Of a stretch of 64,000 nucleotides of DNA, positions 8,648 to 17,238 are shown one piece after another. The DNA is taken from NCBI RefSeq assembly GCF_001457475.1, contig NZ_LN831029.1:3906001-3970000 (forward strand). Direction: 5' to 3'. Under the pieces are notes generated by a model that saw only the letters and a list, made by a program, of their open reading frames with translations, did no database searches and was not told where the DNA came from. Both the position numbers and the translations under genes were made by a program. The stretch's first letter is position 1, and every line of letters begins with the position of its first letter. Source of the stretch: Achromobacter xylosoxidans (GTDB lineage Bacteria; Pseudomonadota; Gammaproteobacteria; Burkholderiales; Burkholderiaceae_B).

Positions 8648-8681
8648 TGCGGATTCACTCAAAATCGGTAGCGCGGCCGCG

Positions 8682-9527
8682 TCAGGCGGCGCGGCCGGCG
8701 GCCAGCAGCACGTCCTGGGCGCGCCGCACGAAGGGGGCGTCGATCATCTTGCCGTCGAGCACGAAGGCGCCGACGCCGTCATGCTCGCGGCTGGCGGACA
8801 CGATGCGCTCGGCCTGGGCGATCTCGTCCGCGCTGAAGCCGAACACTTCGTTGGCGATGGCGATCTGGCTGGGATGCACGCAGGACTTGCCCAGGAACCC
8901 GAGCGAGCGCGCCAGTTGCGCCTCGGCCCGAAAGCCCTCGGCATCGCGCACGCGGGCGTAGGCCGCGTCCATGGCGTACTTGCCGGCGCAGCCGGCGGCC
9001 AGGCGCAGGGACAGCATCACCGCGCGCAGCGTGTCGGGCTGGTAACGCTCGATGCCGAGCGGCTCGAACAGGTCGGCCAGGCCCAGTTGCAGGCCGGCGA
9101 CGCGCGGATGGGCCGCCGCCAGTTGCGCGGCGTCGGCCAGCGCCCGCGGGGTTTCGACGGTGACCAGGAATTCACCGGCGAAGCCGGCGTCCATGGCCTC
9201 GTCGATCGCGGTGCGCAGCGCGGCGGCGCTTTCGACCTTGGGCAGGTTCAGCACGTCGATGGGCAGGCCGCGCAGCGCGGCCAGGTCGGCGGCAAAGTCG
9301 GGCGTGTCGGCGGCGTTGACGCGAACGATAATTTTCTTGTGATGTTGTTCACGGACGGCGGCGAACGCGGGCGCGGCCAGCCAGGCCGCCAAGGCGGCGC
9401 GGGCTTCCTGCTTGCGGGTCGGCGCGACCGCGTCCTCCAGGTCGAAGGACAGCGCATCGGCCCCGCTGGCCAGGGCCTTTCCGAACAGTTCCGGACGCGA
9501 TGCCGGCACGAAAAGCTTGCTTCTCAT
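8682..9527 (-). CDS. HpcH/HpaI aldolase / citrate lyase beta-like (CitE-type) protein
   Basis: A 281-residue CitE-like lyase. Signatures in order are RSKLFVPASRPELFGKALA, ALSFDLEDAVAPTRK, KIIVRVNA, the metal-binding Glu in VTVETPRALADA, LQLGLADLFEPLG and GKSCVHPSQIAIAN. Relatives cleave malyl-CoA, citramalyl-CoA or similar 3-hydroxyacyl-CoA esters with Mg2+. The frame is open further upstream, but the ATG at 9527 fits the family start and follows an AGGAGA box. It is the first gene of the catabolic operon and faces the LysR gene. Together with the CoA-transferase it suggests activation of a dicarboxylic acid to its CoA ester and then C-C cleavage. Confidence 0.9.
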   Translation of the reverse strand: MRSKLFVPASRPELFGKALASGADALSFDLEDAVAPTRKQEARAALAAWLAAPAFAAVREQHHKKIIVRVNAADTPDFAADLAALRGLPIDVLNLPKVESAAALRTAIDEAMDAGFAGEFLVTVETPRALADAAQLAAAHPRVAGLQLGLADLFEPLGIERYQPDTLRAVMLSLRLAAGCAGKYAMDAAYARVRDAEGFRAEAQLARSLGFLGKSCVHPSQIAIANEVFGFSADEIAQAERIVSASREHDGVGAFVLDGKMIDAPFVRRAQDVLLAAGRAA

Positions 9528-9594
9528 TGATGTCTCCTGGCCGCATTGTGGCGCTGGAGACGTGCGATCGGGGACAGCCAAATTACGATAAGAC

Positions 9595-9609
9595 GATAGA
9601 ATATCTATC
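9595..9609. promoter_or_regulatory. Palindrome in the LysR/catabolic operon divergent promoter
   Basis: GATAG-AATAT-CTATC: perfect 5-bp arms in an AT-rich patch three bases before the LysR start codon and 67 bases before the first catabolic gene. A binding site for the LysR protein is inferred from this position. Confidence 0.4.
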
Positions 9610-9612
9610 ATC

Positions 9613-10494
9613 ATGAACACCGACTTCCTGCACACGCTGGCCGCCGTGGCGCGCCATGGCTCGATGGCCGAGGCCGCCCGCCGCCTGGGGTTGACCCACG
9701 GCGCGGTGGCGCAGCAGATCCGCAAGCTGGAACAGGAGCTGGGCGTGGCGCTGGTGGCGCGCGCCGGCCGCACCGTGCACCTGACCGCCAAGGCCACCGA
9801 ACTGATCGGGCCGATGCGCGAGGTGCTGGAACGGATCGAGAAGATCCGCTACCTGGCCCGTTCCGACGAGATGATGGGCGAGCTGCGGCTGGGCGCCGGC
9901 AATACGGCGCTCAATTCGATGGTGCCGGCCATCCTGGAACATCTGGTGCGGCGCCATCCGCTCATCAACGTCGAGATCCAGCCGGGCCATTCGGCGCGCT
10001 TCTACCCCGCCATCGAAAGCGGCGAACTGGACGCCGCCATCGCGCTGCAAGCGCCCTACCCGCTGTCCAAGAGTCTGGGCTGGCAGTTGCTGCGCGAAGA
10101 ACCCTACGTGCTGGCGGCGGCGCCGCGCCATGCCGGTCGGCACCCGCACAGCCTACTGACGGCCGAACCGTTCATCCGCTATCAGCGCAGCGACTGGGGC
10201 GGGCAGCACATCGATGATTACCTGCGGCGCGTCGGCATCACGCCGCGCGAGCGCTTCGAGCTGAACGCCATCGAATCGATCGCGGTGATGGTCAGCCGCG
10301 ACCTGGGGGTGGCGATCCTGCCGCGCTCCACCAACGGCGCGATCGAACGGCTCGGCCTGCTCGCCCTGCCGCTGCCCGAGCCCTGCGAGCCTCGCCGCTT
10401 CGGCCTGATCTGGTCGCGCGGGTCGCCACGGCTGGCGTTGATCCGCGCCTTTCGCGACATTGCCGTTGTAGAGTATGCCAACGCGGGCGCCTGA
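9613..10494 (+). CDS. LysR family transcriptional regulator
   Basis: A 293-residue regulator. The N-terminal winged helix-turn-helix is at about residues 4-62 (TLAAVARHGSMAEAARRLGL, AVAQQIRKLEQELGVALVAR, followed by VHLTAKA). The C-terminal effector domain contains GELRLGAGNTALNSMVPAIL and ESIAVMVSRDLGVAILP. It is transcribed divergently from the CitE/CaiB/cyclase/Bug/CMD operon, with 85 bp between the start codons. This is the usual arrangement for a LysR protein that activates its neighbour in response to a pathway metabolite. The effector is unknown. Confidence 0.93.
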   Translation: MNTDFLHTLAAVARHGSMAEAARRLGLTHGAVAQQIRKLEQELGVALVARAGRTVHLTAKATELIGPMREVLERIEKIRYLARSDEMMGELRLGAGNTALNSMVPAILEHLVRRHPLINVEIQPGHSARFYPAIESGELDAAIALQAPYPLSKSLGWQLLREEPYVLAAAPRHAGRHPHSLLTAEPFIRYQRSDWGGQHIDDYLRRVGITPRERFELNAIESIAVMVSRDLGVAILPRSTNGAIERLGLLALPLPEPCEPRRFGLIWSRGSPRLALIRAFRDIAVVEYANAGA

Positions 10495-10517
10495 CCCGCG
10501 CGCTACAAGGGGAAAGC

Positions 10518-11381
10518 ATGAAGAAGACCATTCTGTCGACGCTCGTCGGCTGCTCGATGTTCGCACTGCCGCTGGCCGCCAGCGCGGCCGGCCAGATCGG
10601 CTACCTGGGGCCCGCGGGTTCCTGGACGCACCAGGCCTGCCTGGATCTGTTCGGCCCCGCTGACCTGGTGCCGCTGACGCGCGACGACCTGTTCAAGGGC
10701 TACCAGTCCGGCAAGATCGAACGCGCCTGCGTGCCCGTGACCACGTCGGTGGTGGGCGTGACGCCGTACCTGGATGCCGTGCTGGACCTGCCGGACGTGA
10801 TGATCGTGGCCGAATATCCGAAGATGCTGGGCTACAGCCTGCTGGCCAAGCCGGGCACCAAACTGGCGGACGTCACGGAGGTGCTGGCGCACCCGGTGGC
10901 GTTCGAGGAGGTCAAGCCGTGGGTCGACCGCGAGATGCCCAAGGTCAAGCGCACCGAGGCCGCCAGCGGCGGCGCCGCCGCCAAGACGGTGGCCGACAGC
11001 CCGGGCCATGACAAGGCGTCGTTCGGCCCCAAGGTCGGCGCGTCGGTCTATTCGCTGGTATCGCTGGTGGATGGCATCGAGCAAGGACCGCACAACGTGA
11101 CCCGCTGGTGGGTGCTGGGCCGCGCGATGCCGGCGCCGACCGGGCGCGACAAGACCTCGCTGCTGGTCGACACATCCGACGACAGGTTCAACGACACGTT
11201 GGCGGCGCTGGTCGATGCCAAGGTGCCGGTGCTGACGATCTACGAACGGCCCAGCAAGAAGACGCTGGACACGCATCGCTACGTGATCGAAGTGGCCGGC
11301 CACGCCCGGCAGGAGCCGCTGGCGTCCATGCTGGCGGCCCATCCGGAGATACGGCTGCTGGGCTCTTATCCCCGTCAGTAA
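10518..11381 (+). CDS. Exported prephenate dehydratase-like protein with ACT domain
   Basis: A 287-residue protein. Residues 1-24 form a signal peptide (Lys-Lys, hydrophobic core, ending AASAA). The mature part begins GQIGYLGPAGSWTHQACLDLFG, like the GPxGTFSxxA opening of PheA-type prephenate dehydratases. The catalytic Thr-Arg-Phe motif appears as T195-R196-W197 in HNVTRWWVLGR. Residues from about 212 (KTSLLVDTSDDRFNDTLAAL) look like the regulatory ACT domain, with ERPSKKTLDTHRYVIEV at the usual place. Prephenate dehydratase makes phenylpyruvate for phenylalanine synthesis and is normally cytoplasmic. An exported PheA-type enzyme is unusual, and the Phe-to-Trp change leaves activity open. 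It follows the LysR gene by 23 bp on the same strand. Confidence 0.75.
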   Translation: MKKTILSTLVGCSMFALPLAASAAGQIGYLGPAGSWTHQACLDLFGPADLVPLTRDDLFKGYQSGKIERACVPVTTSVVGVTPYLDAVLDLPDVMIVAEYPKMLGYSLLAKPGTKLADVTEVLAHPVAFEEVKPWVDREMPKVKRTEAASGGAAAKTVADSPGHDKASFGPKVGASVYSLVSLVDGIEQGPHNVTRWWVLGRAMPAPTGRDKTSLLVDTSDDRFNDTLAALVDAKVPVLTIYERPSKKTLDTHRYVIEVAGHARQEPLASMLAAHPEIRLLGSYPRQ

Positions 11382-11551
11382 TCCCCGCGCTCGCCGACCT
11401 GGCGAAAGATCCGGTTGCACTTTATTGGGGACACACGCAAATCCGCCCTTGATAATGCGGACCTTCCCTCGGCAGCGCGTGCGCGCAACGTTGCCGGGCA
11501 ATAAGAAGCGCCGGGCCCGCGGGCCCGGCCAGCAACCCAGGATCCCATTCA

Positions 11552-11995
11552 ATGAGCCGTATTTTTCCAGGCGACCTCTGGTCCGTGGGCGAAGCCCGCA
11601 TCAACGATCTGTTGGTCGTGGTCCGCTTGCGCACCGGCCTGCCGCCGGCGCCCACACGCCAGGTCAATGAGAACCTGGTCATCATTTCCTGGCCGTACAC
11701 GGGCATCGGAAACGGCATGCCCAATGAAGAAGACAAGCAAAGCACCAACCGCTTCGAAGAAGCCATCGAACAGGCTTTCGACGACTCCGACATCGGGGTG
11801 CAGGTGGCTTGCCTGACCGGCAATCACCAGAAGGAATGGCGTTTCTACACGCACGACGTCGAAGCGTTCCTGGATGCGTTCAATGCCTGCCTGGCGGGGC
11901 ATCCGGTCTATCCCATCCGACTGGGCACATACAAGGATCCCGACTGGAATGGCCTGGCGGGACTACAGCCGGAAGGCTCCGACCAGCTTCACTGA
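11552..11995 (+). CDS. Small DUF695-like protein
   Basis: A 147-residue soluble protein with no signal peptide. The C-terminal half (KEWRFYTHDVEAFLDAFNACLAGHPVYPIRLGTYKDPDWNGLAGL) resembles the end of DUF695-type domains, which finish with a YPIxI...DPxW phrase. The N-terminal part contains NENLVIISWPYTG and EEDKQSTNRFEEAIEQAF. Function unknown; related domains occur as single small proteins. It lies 59 bp before the next secreted protein gene and may share its transcript. Spacing and an AGGA box support the ATG at 11552. Confidence 0.65.
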   Translation: MSRIFPGDLWSVGEARINDLLVVVRLRTGLPPAPTRQVNENLVIISWPYTGIGNGMPNEEDKQSTNRFEEAIEQAFDDSDIGVQVACLTGNHQKEWRFYTHDVEAFLDAFNACLAGHPVYPIRLGTYKDPDWNGLAGLQPEGSDQLH

Positions 11996-12054
11996 AAGGC
12001 CCCCCCCGGCCGCGCCCTCGATCAGGCCGGTCGCCATTTGCAGAGGATATTATT

Positions 12055-12657
12055 TTGAAGTTCAAAGCCGCACTCCTGATCTCCGCCATCACCGCCGTGG
12101 TTGCCGCCCCCGCGAAGGCCGAGCCGCCGCGCTCGGTGGACGCCCGGAGTTTCGATATCGCCGGCGTCAAGACGGGCATGGACTACGACGAAGCGGTCGC
12201 CGCCGCGGCGAAGAATTTCGGCGTGGGCAAGAATCAGATCAAGGCGGGTTACCCGACGCTGAACCCCGTCACCAATACCAAGCAGCCGCAGAATTTCAGC
12301 TACGAAAAAGACGGCGTTCGGCTGGTGGTGCATTTCGAGCCGCGCGTGCCGGTCGACAAGCAGCGTCCGCTGGCGGTGTCCCAGGTCAGCTACGAAATGC
12401 CGTGGACACCGGCCAACAAGGACGCCATGGCGCAGGCCGTGGTGCAGAAATACGGCAAGCAGTCGAACTTTCCCAACCAGTTGAACCTGGAGTGGTGCCA
12501 GAAGCCCAGCACCAATCCCGGCATGGGTTGCTCGACCGACATGACGCAGGCGGTGCTGAAATACAGCGGCGTCAGCGTGCAGTTGTATGACCCGGCCTGG
12601 ACCAACGCGCGGATCGAGTTCATCAACCAGTCGAACAGCCGCAAGCCGAGCTTCTGA
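12055..12657 (+). CDS. Secreted hypothetical protein, 200 aa
   Basis: TTG start at 12055 with AGAGGA about 7 bases upstream; this start gives a clean signal peptide (MKFKAALLISAITAVVAAPAKA, cleavage near residue 22). The frame continues upstream but that part overlaps the previous gene. The mature protein opens with FDIAGVKTGMDYDEAVAAAAK, a pattern seen in small periplasmic proteins where a target residue pair follows a GxxxGM turn. It has two cysteines close together (EWCQKPSTNPGMGCS) that could form a disulfide. I do not recognise a function. Confidence 0.7.
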   Translation: MKFKAALLISAITAVVAAPAKAEPPRSVDARSFDIAGVKTGMDYDEAVAAAAKNFGVGKNQIKAGYPTLNPVTNTKQPQNFSYEKDGVRLVVHFEPRVPVDKQRPLAVSQVSYEMPWTPANKDAMAQAVVQKYGKQSNFPNQLNLEWCQKPSTNPGMGCSTDMTQAVLKYSGVSVQLYDPAWTNARIEFINQSNSRKPSF

Positions 12658-12666
12658 CGCTGGCCC

Positions 12667-12694
12667 GGCGCCCGCGATACGCATGGCGGGCGCC
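12667..12694 (+). terminator. Stem-loop after the secreted protein gene
   Basis: Perfect 9-bp inverted repeat GGCGCCCGC / GCGGGCGCC with a 10-base loop, ten bases after the stop codon at 12657. Confidence 0.5.
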
Positions 12695-12713
12695 GTCTCC
12701 AGGACGATGAGTC

Positions 12714-12736
12714 AGCCCGGCCGAACGGGCCGGGCT
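12714..12736 (-). terminator. Stem-loop after the TonB receptor gene
   Basis: Perfect 9-bp inverted repeat AGCCCGGCC / GGCCGGGCT with a 5-base loop, six bases beyond the stop of the minus-strand receptor gene. It may serve both convergent genes. Confidence 0.55.
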
Positions 12737-12741
12737 CGCGC

Positions 12742-14937
12742 TCAATACTGATACCGCATCGTCAAGGTCGCGCTACGCCCCGCCGCCCACGCGCCCTGGC
12801 TGTAGAAGCCGATCTGCGAGTAGTACTTGCGGTCCATCAGGTTGTTGATATTCAACTGCGCCGACAGGCTCTTGTCGAACCGGTAGCGCGCCATCAGGTT
12901 GACCAGCGCATAGCTGCCCTGCCCCACGCGCTCCTCGCCATTGGGGCCGTTGGCGATCGTGTAGACGTGGCTCTGCCAGTTGACGCCGCCGCCCACCGTC
13001 AACCGGTTCCAGTCGCCCGGCAATCGGTAGGTGGTGAACAAGCGCACCAGGCTGCGCGGCTGGTCGGTCTGGATGGGGCTGCCGTCGCCATCGCGCGCGG
13101 TCCAGTGCGACCATCCCGCCGCCACGTTCCAGCCGGGCGAGACTTCCCCCGACACTTCCAGGTCGAAGCCCCGGCTGCGCGTGCCATTGGCGGCGCGCGA
13201 GGCCTGGTTGAGCGTGCCGGGCACCAGATAGCCGACGTCGTCCTGCGCCAGATTGTCCTGGTTGATCTGGAATACCGCCGCCGAGGCATTCAGGCGGCCT
13301 TCGAGGAATTCACCCTTGATGCCGGCCTCGTAGGCCTTGCCCTCCAGCGGATCGAGCCAGTTGCCGTTGCGGTCCTGCTTGTCCTGCGGATTGAAGATCC
13401 CGGTATAGCTGACGTACGCCGTGTAGTTCTCGTTGATGTCGTACAGCAGGCCGGCGTACGGCACGAACGCGTCCTTGTCGAACGCCTGCCGGCTGCTGCC
13501 GCCCCACCCTACCGCATCCGTCTTCCACGTGCTGTAGCGGCCGCCGACGATCAGCTTGAGCGGGTCGGACAGGCTGAAGCGCAGCGCGCCGTACCAACCG
13601 GCCTGCTTGGTGGTGTAGCGGCTGGCCAGGGTGGAGGTGTCGCTCCATTGTGGTTCGGGATACGAGCCGTCCCAGTCCAGGAAATTGCCGATGGGCGCCG
13701 GCGAGACCGCGCCACGGTTGCGGAAATCGGCGTATTGGCGGGTGAAGCTGGCGCCGACCACCGCTTCGTGCTGGCGACCGAACAATGAGAAAGGGCCGGA
13801 AGCCTTGAGGTCCAGGCTGTTCTGCTTGCGGTCGCCGTAGTAGCGCTGGGCCGAGGCACCCATGCCCAGGCCGGTGACGCGGTCGGGCCAACCGGTCAGG
13901 TAGAGCAGCTTGCCGTCCATTTCGTGCTTGGAGTGCGAACCGACGGCCTGCACGCGCCAGCCGTTGTCGAAGCGGTGCTCCAGGCTGGCAAAGGCGCCTT
14001 CGGTGGTGCTGGCCCACTTGGTCCAGTCGGCGCCGGTGTTGAGCGAGCGTTTCCAGTCGGTGCGGCCGCCGTCGGCGTACCACAGCGGGAAACCGCCCCA
14101 GCTGCTGCGTTGCGGGTCGTTGTCCTGGTAGTTGAAGCCGACGCTCAAGGTGGTGTGGGCGGTCAGGTCGGCGTCCACCACGCCATAGAAGACCTTCTTG
14201 CGGTTCTGGTAGCCGTCCAGGTAGGAATGATTGTCCTGGTAGGCCGAGACGATACGGCCGCGCACGCTGCCGCTGGCGTTCAGCGGCGAGGACAGGTCGG
14301 CGCTGGCGCGGTAGGTGTCCCAGGTGCCGGCGCTGACGCTCAGGTCGGCGGTGAATTCGCGGCTGGTGGCGTGCTTGCGCACCAGGTTGACCGAGGCGGA
14401 CGGGTTGCCGGTGCCGGTCAGCAGGCCCGTTGCGCCACGCACGACTTCGACGCGGTCGTAGATGATGGGGTCGATGGATGATTCGCCCGCCGAATAGCCG
14501 GTCTCGAAGCTGGTGGGCACGCCGTCGTACAGATAGTTGCTGATGGCGAAGCCGCGCGAGCTGAAGGTGTAGCGCTCGCTGTCGTAGTTCTGCACCGAGA
14601 TGCCGGGCGTGTTGCCCAGGATGTCGGTCAGCGAGCGCATGTCCTGGTCCTCGATGCGCTGGCGCGTGACCACGGTGACCGACTGCGGGGTTTCGCGCAG
14701 CGTCAGCGGCAGACCGGTGCTGGCGGCCGTGGCGCGCGGGGTGTACGAACCCGTGCCCTCGGTGGTGGTGAGGTCGCCGTCGGCCTGGACCTGCACGGTG
14801 GGCAAGGTGGCGACGCCCGATTCCTGCGCCAGCGCTGTGCCGCTGGCCAGCGCCATCAGCACCAGGCTGGTGGTGCGCCGCAGGGCGAGGCGTGGACGAA
14901 TGGGGAAAATCAGGCTGGCGGGCCGCGGGTCTTGCAT
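12742..14937 (-). CDS. TonB-dependent siderophore receptor (FhuE/FpvA-type)
   Basis: A 731-residue outer-membrane receptor. The signal peptide ends near TALAQES (about residue 38). The plug domain follows with LPLTLRETPQSVTVVTRQRIED, RGFAISNYLYDGVPT, YDRVEVVRGATGLLTGTGNPSASVNLVRKH. The 22-strand barrel has VVGASFTRQYADF, LKLIVGGRYSTWKTDAVG and KAYEAGIKGEFLEGRLNASAA, and ends with the aromatic residue Tyr expected for barrel insertion. The sequence style is that of ferric hydroxamate/pyoverdine receptors (FhuE, FpvA). It takes up ferric siderophores using TonB energy. The siderophore is not known. No sigma factor or anti-sigma gene is adjacent, so regulation is probably by Fur; a Fur-like site lies about 44 bases upstream. 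Confidence 0.92.
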   Translation of the reverse strand: MQDPRPASLIFPIRPRLALRRTTSLVLMALASGTALAQESGVATLPTVQVQADGDLTTTEGTGSYTPRATAASTGLPLTLRETPQSVTVVTRQRIEDQDMRSLTDILGNTPGISVQNYDSERYTFSSRGFAISNYLYDGVPTSFETGYSAGESSIDPIIYDRVEVVRGATGLLTGTGNPSASVNLVRKHATSREFTADLSVSAGTWDTYRASADLSSPLNASGSVRGRIVSAYQDNHSYLDGYQNRKKVFYGVVDADLTAHTTLSVGFNYQDNDPQRSSWGGFPLWYADGGRTDWKRSLNTGADWTKWASTTEGAFASLEHRFDNGWRVQAVGSHSKHEMDGKLLYLTGWPDRVTGLGMGASAQRYYGDRKQNSLDLKASGPFSLFGRQHEAVVGASFTRQYADFRNRGAVSPAPIGNFLDWDGSYPEPQWSDTSTLASRYTTKQAGWYGALRFSLSDPLKLIVGGRYSTWKTDAVGWGGSSRQAFDKDAFVPYAGLLYDINENYTAYVSYTGIFNPQDKQDRNGNWLDPLEGKAYEAGIKGEFLEGRLNASAAVFQINQDNLAQDDVGYLVPGTLNQASRAANGTRSRGFDLEVSGEVSPGWNVAAGWSHWTARDGDGSPIQTDQPRSLVRLFTTYRLPGDWNRLTVGGGVNWQSHVYTIANGPNGEERVGQGSYALVNLMARYRFDKSLSAQLNINNLMDRKYYSQIGFYSQGAWAAGRSATLTMRYQY

Positions 14938-14979
14938 GACGCTTCCTTGCAGGATTGGTGAACGATTGGCAAGGAAGTG

Positions 14980-14997
14980 TAATGCGAACTCTTATCA
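14980..14997 (-). promoter_or_regulatory. Fur-box-like site upstream of the FhuE-type receptor
   Basis: On the minus strand the site reads TGATAAGAGTTCGCATTA, close to the TGATAAT/CATTATC type half-sites of Fur boxes, in an AT-rich patch about 44 bases upstream of the receptor start. Confidence 0.45.
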
Positions 14998-15137
14998 TGT
15001 GCATTTATGTTGCCGATATGCACAATAGGGATTGCCCCGATTGGGCCAGGCCTTGTAGGGGTTTTCGACGCGTGGCACGCGCGCGTCCGGGCTATGGTGC
15101 CGCCGTCCTGGCCGCGTCGGGCCTGGCCTGGCAGGAA

Positions 15138-15761
15138 CTACTTCCCAACCCCCGTCGGGACAAATAATGCGTGCGCGCCATTGGCCAGGTATGCCCCGTT
15201 CACGCCATCGAATCTGCGCGCCGCGTCCGGCCATGCAATGAATTTCCGGTCGACCCTGGTTCCGCGCTGGCCGGTAGCCGCGTCAATGGATACCAGCTTC
15301 TCCGCGCGCGCCTTTGCCTCGCGCAGCACGATCGCCACGAATGCCTCGGTATTCTCGTCACCCGCCGGAATTGATGCCCGCAGCTCGCCGTTGAGAAGGG
15401 AGTCCGGAAGAAAATCCGCCGCTCTTGACCTCAAAAGGCTGACCAGCCCTGACCCAACCAGCGCGTAGATCCACCCCTTTCCCGAGGGATGACGTTTCAC
15501 GTAGCGATTGTGAAAATCCTCTTCGGAGATGATGGAGGAATCCACGATCGTTACATGAACCCCTTCACACGCATCGATTCGGGTCCTGTATCCCGGCCGC
15601 TCGACGTCCGGCTGCTCCTGCATGTTGATGAACCGGATCGAGGGGCGGGCTTTCATGAGCGCGCCAGCGAATTCAGCCTCATCCGCTGAAGTCATGAATA
15701 AGCACTGTTGAACCATCTTGGAGTCAGCCACGGGTCGCCCTGTTCCGGTTCCGCAATACAT
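15138..15761 (-). CDS. Hypothetical protein, about 207 aa
   Basis: Soluble protein of moderate GC. I do not recognise it. It contains two blocks that look well packed: IRFINMQEQPDVERPGYRTR with VHVTIVDSSIISEEDFHN, and AFVAIVLREAKARAEKLVSI; the C-terminal block RVDRKFIAWPDAARRFDG follows. The start is uncertain, as neither the ATG at 15761 nor the one at 15716 has a good ribosome binding site. It is flanked by a receptor gene downstream and an SH3-like secreted protein gene upstream, all on the minus strand, with no sign of a functional link. Confidence 0.5.
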   Translation of the reverse strand: MYCGTGTGRPVADSKMVQQCLFMTSADEAEFAGALMKARPSIRFINMQEQPDVERPGYRTRIDACEGVHVTIVDSSIISEEDFHNRYVKRHPSGKGWIYALVGSGLVSLLRSRAADFLPDSLLNGELRASIPAGDENTEAFVAIVLREAKARAEKLVSIDAATGQRGTRVDRKFIAWPDAARRFDGVNGAYLANGAHALFVPTGVGK

Positions 15762-15797
15762 GCGCCCACGCCAGGATCACTGACATGAACCCTACCC

Positions 15798-16466
15798 TTA
15801 CCGATCCACCGACTTCATGTCGCAGCTCGTTTCCTGCACGTCGCACAGCCCCCGGAACCACGCCCGCCCCGCCAGTCGCTCGCCCTTGGCGCGCTCGACG
15901 ATCTCGTCCTGCGGCGAGCGCTTGCGGTCCACCAGGTAATCCAGCAGCACCCAGTCCTCGTGGCACGCGCGGATGCCCTGGATCTTGCCCATTTCGGTCA
16001 GCCAGTCGCTGCCCAGGTCCACCAGGCGCTGGCTGGCGGCGTCGGGCCTGGCATAGCCGCGCGCGGATTGGATGCCGACCCGGGCATCGTCGGCGCGAAT
16101 CCAGCCTTCGCCTTTGTAGAGCTTGCGCGGCGCACGCTCCGGATATTCATCCTCGTTGTAGGCGTCGCTGGCATTGGCGATCCTGAGCCAGCCGTCCTTC
16201 GCTTCCTTCACGTCGAAGGTGACGCTGTACGAATACTCCGGCTCGCCCGCGGCGGGTTTGGCGGGGATCTGGCCCAGGACCTTGGCACCGGCGGACGGCG
16301 CGGCGCGCACGGTGATCGAGGGCTTGTCGTAGTTGGCCCAGGCGCTGAAGGCGCAGGCGGTCGGCCCCTTGGGGGCTTCGGCCTGGGAATTGGCGGCCAT
16401 GGCGGCCGACCCCGCAAAGAGCGAGAGGACGGCGATTGAAGCGGTCAGACGAGGACGAATATGCAT
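15798..16466 (-). CDS. Secreted protein with SH3-like domain
   Basis: A 222-residue exported protein. Starting at the ATG at 16466, the signal peptide MHIRPRLTASIAVLSLFAGSAAMAA is cleaved near residue 25. Residues about 35-120 (AFSAWANYDKPSITVRAAPSAGAKVLGQIP to KDGWLRIANA and YKGEGWIRADD) follow the pattern of a bacterial SH3 domain, with NVR-like TVRAAPS, a hydrophobic LGQIP strand and GWL/GWI strands. SH3-type domains often bind peptidoglycan or peptide stems. The C-terminal part (residues about 140-222) has two pairs of Cys and is of unknown role. An upstream in-frame ATG at 16571 would add 35 residues that do not look like a signal peptide. Confidence 0.7.
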   Translation of the reverse strand: MHIRPRLTASIAVLSLFAGSAAMAANSQAEAPKGPTACAFSAWANYDKPSITVRAAPSAGAKVLGQIPAKPAAGEPEYSYSVTFDVKEAKDGWLRIANASDAYNEDEYPERAPRKLYKGEGWIRADDARVGIQSARGYARPDAASQRLVDLGSDWLTEMGKIQGIRACHEDWVLLDYLVDRKRSPQDEIVERAKGERLAGRAWFRGLCDVQETSCDMKSVDR

Positions 16467-16641
16467 AACGGCTCCGGAACATCGACTATTTGAATAGGGC
16501 ACATGAGAGAGATGCCTTTCATCCGCAGCGATGTCAAGCAGTTTAGTGCCATCACAAAATAGCAGAGCCATTTAGGACACTGCGTGCACACGAGTATCCT
16601 GACGGAAATCCCAATTGAAGTGTTACCCAGCCCATTTCAAG

Positions 16642-17238
16642 CTATACCCGCTTGATTGCAGAGTAGGATACCGCAATCTTAACGCTCCCATTCTGCTCAA
16701 AGGAAAACGAATATATCGTTTTCGGGCGCGAAGATAGTTCGTTGGAACGTTCCGAGGCGTCGGCCACGTCTTTCATCGGCGATTGAAGGGAAGCGGCCTT
16801 GCTCTCCTCGGAAACCGTACCCTGATTCAAACCAAGGACGGGTTCAATTCGCTCAGTCACTTGGGCAGCTTCGTTGCCTACCCTATTCAGAGCTCGACGA
16901 ATTTCCTTGCTCAAGATCTTCGTAAAGTCCCACGCGGCATTTCCGAGAATACCGGCCAGGAAGGTTGTCTGAATCACGTTCTCCCGCACGAAATCGGAGA
17001 CGGAAGTGACAACGGAAAACAGAATGGATCCATTTTCAACGCTAGTTATTTCAGACCGGATTTTTATCGGTTCCTGGCTAAGAGGAGAATACCCAGCCGC
17101 TCTTCCTGAGGTCGACGCTTTATTTATTGCGCGGTTTATCCCAGTGAGCAAAACACCTAGTTCTGCAATCGTCAGATTTTTGGGCTCGCCCTCCTCGGTC
17201 GCTCGAATTCGGATTTGAAAATTAACTTCTTCGGCCAT
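16642..17238 (-). CDS. Unrecognised AT-rich gene, 198 aa
   Basis: The base composition is much lower in GC than the surroundings, and the codon choice (AAA, ATT, TTT, GAA) is unlike its neighbours, suggesting lateral transfer. The product starts MAEEVNFQIRIRATEEGEPK, continues with LTIAELGVLLTGINRAINKA and a phrase IRSEITSVENGSILFSVV. It has one hydrophobic segment at about 90-108 (VIQTTFLAGILGNAAWDF) followed by charged helices. I do not recognise the family. The layout of a small alpha/beta sensor-like front, a GS-I/F turn and a hydrophobic helix is seen in accessory proteins of islands, but this is only an impression. Confidence 0.6.
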   Translation of the reverse strand: MAEEVNFQIRIRATEEGEPKNLTIAELGVLLTGINRAINKASTSGRAAGYSPLSQEPIKIRSEITSVENGSILFSVVTSVSDFVRENVIQTTFLAGILGNAAWDFTKILSKEIRRALNRVGNEAAQVTERIEPVLGLNQGTVSEESKAASLQSPMKDVADASERSNELSSRPKTIYSFSFEQNGSVKIAVSYSAIKRV

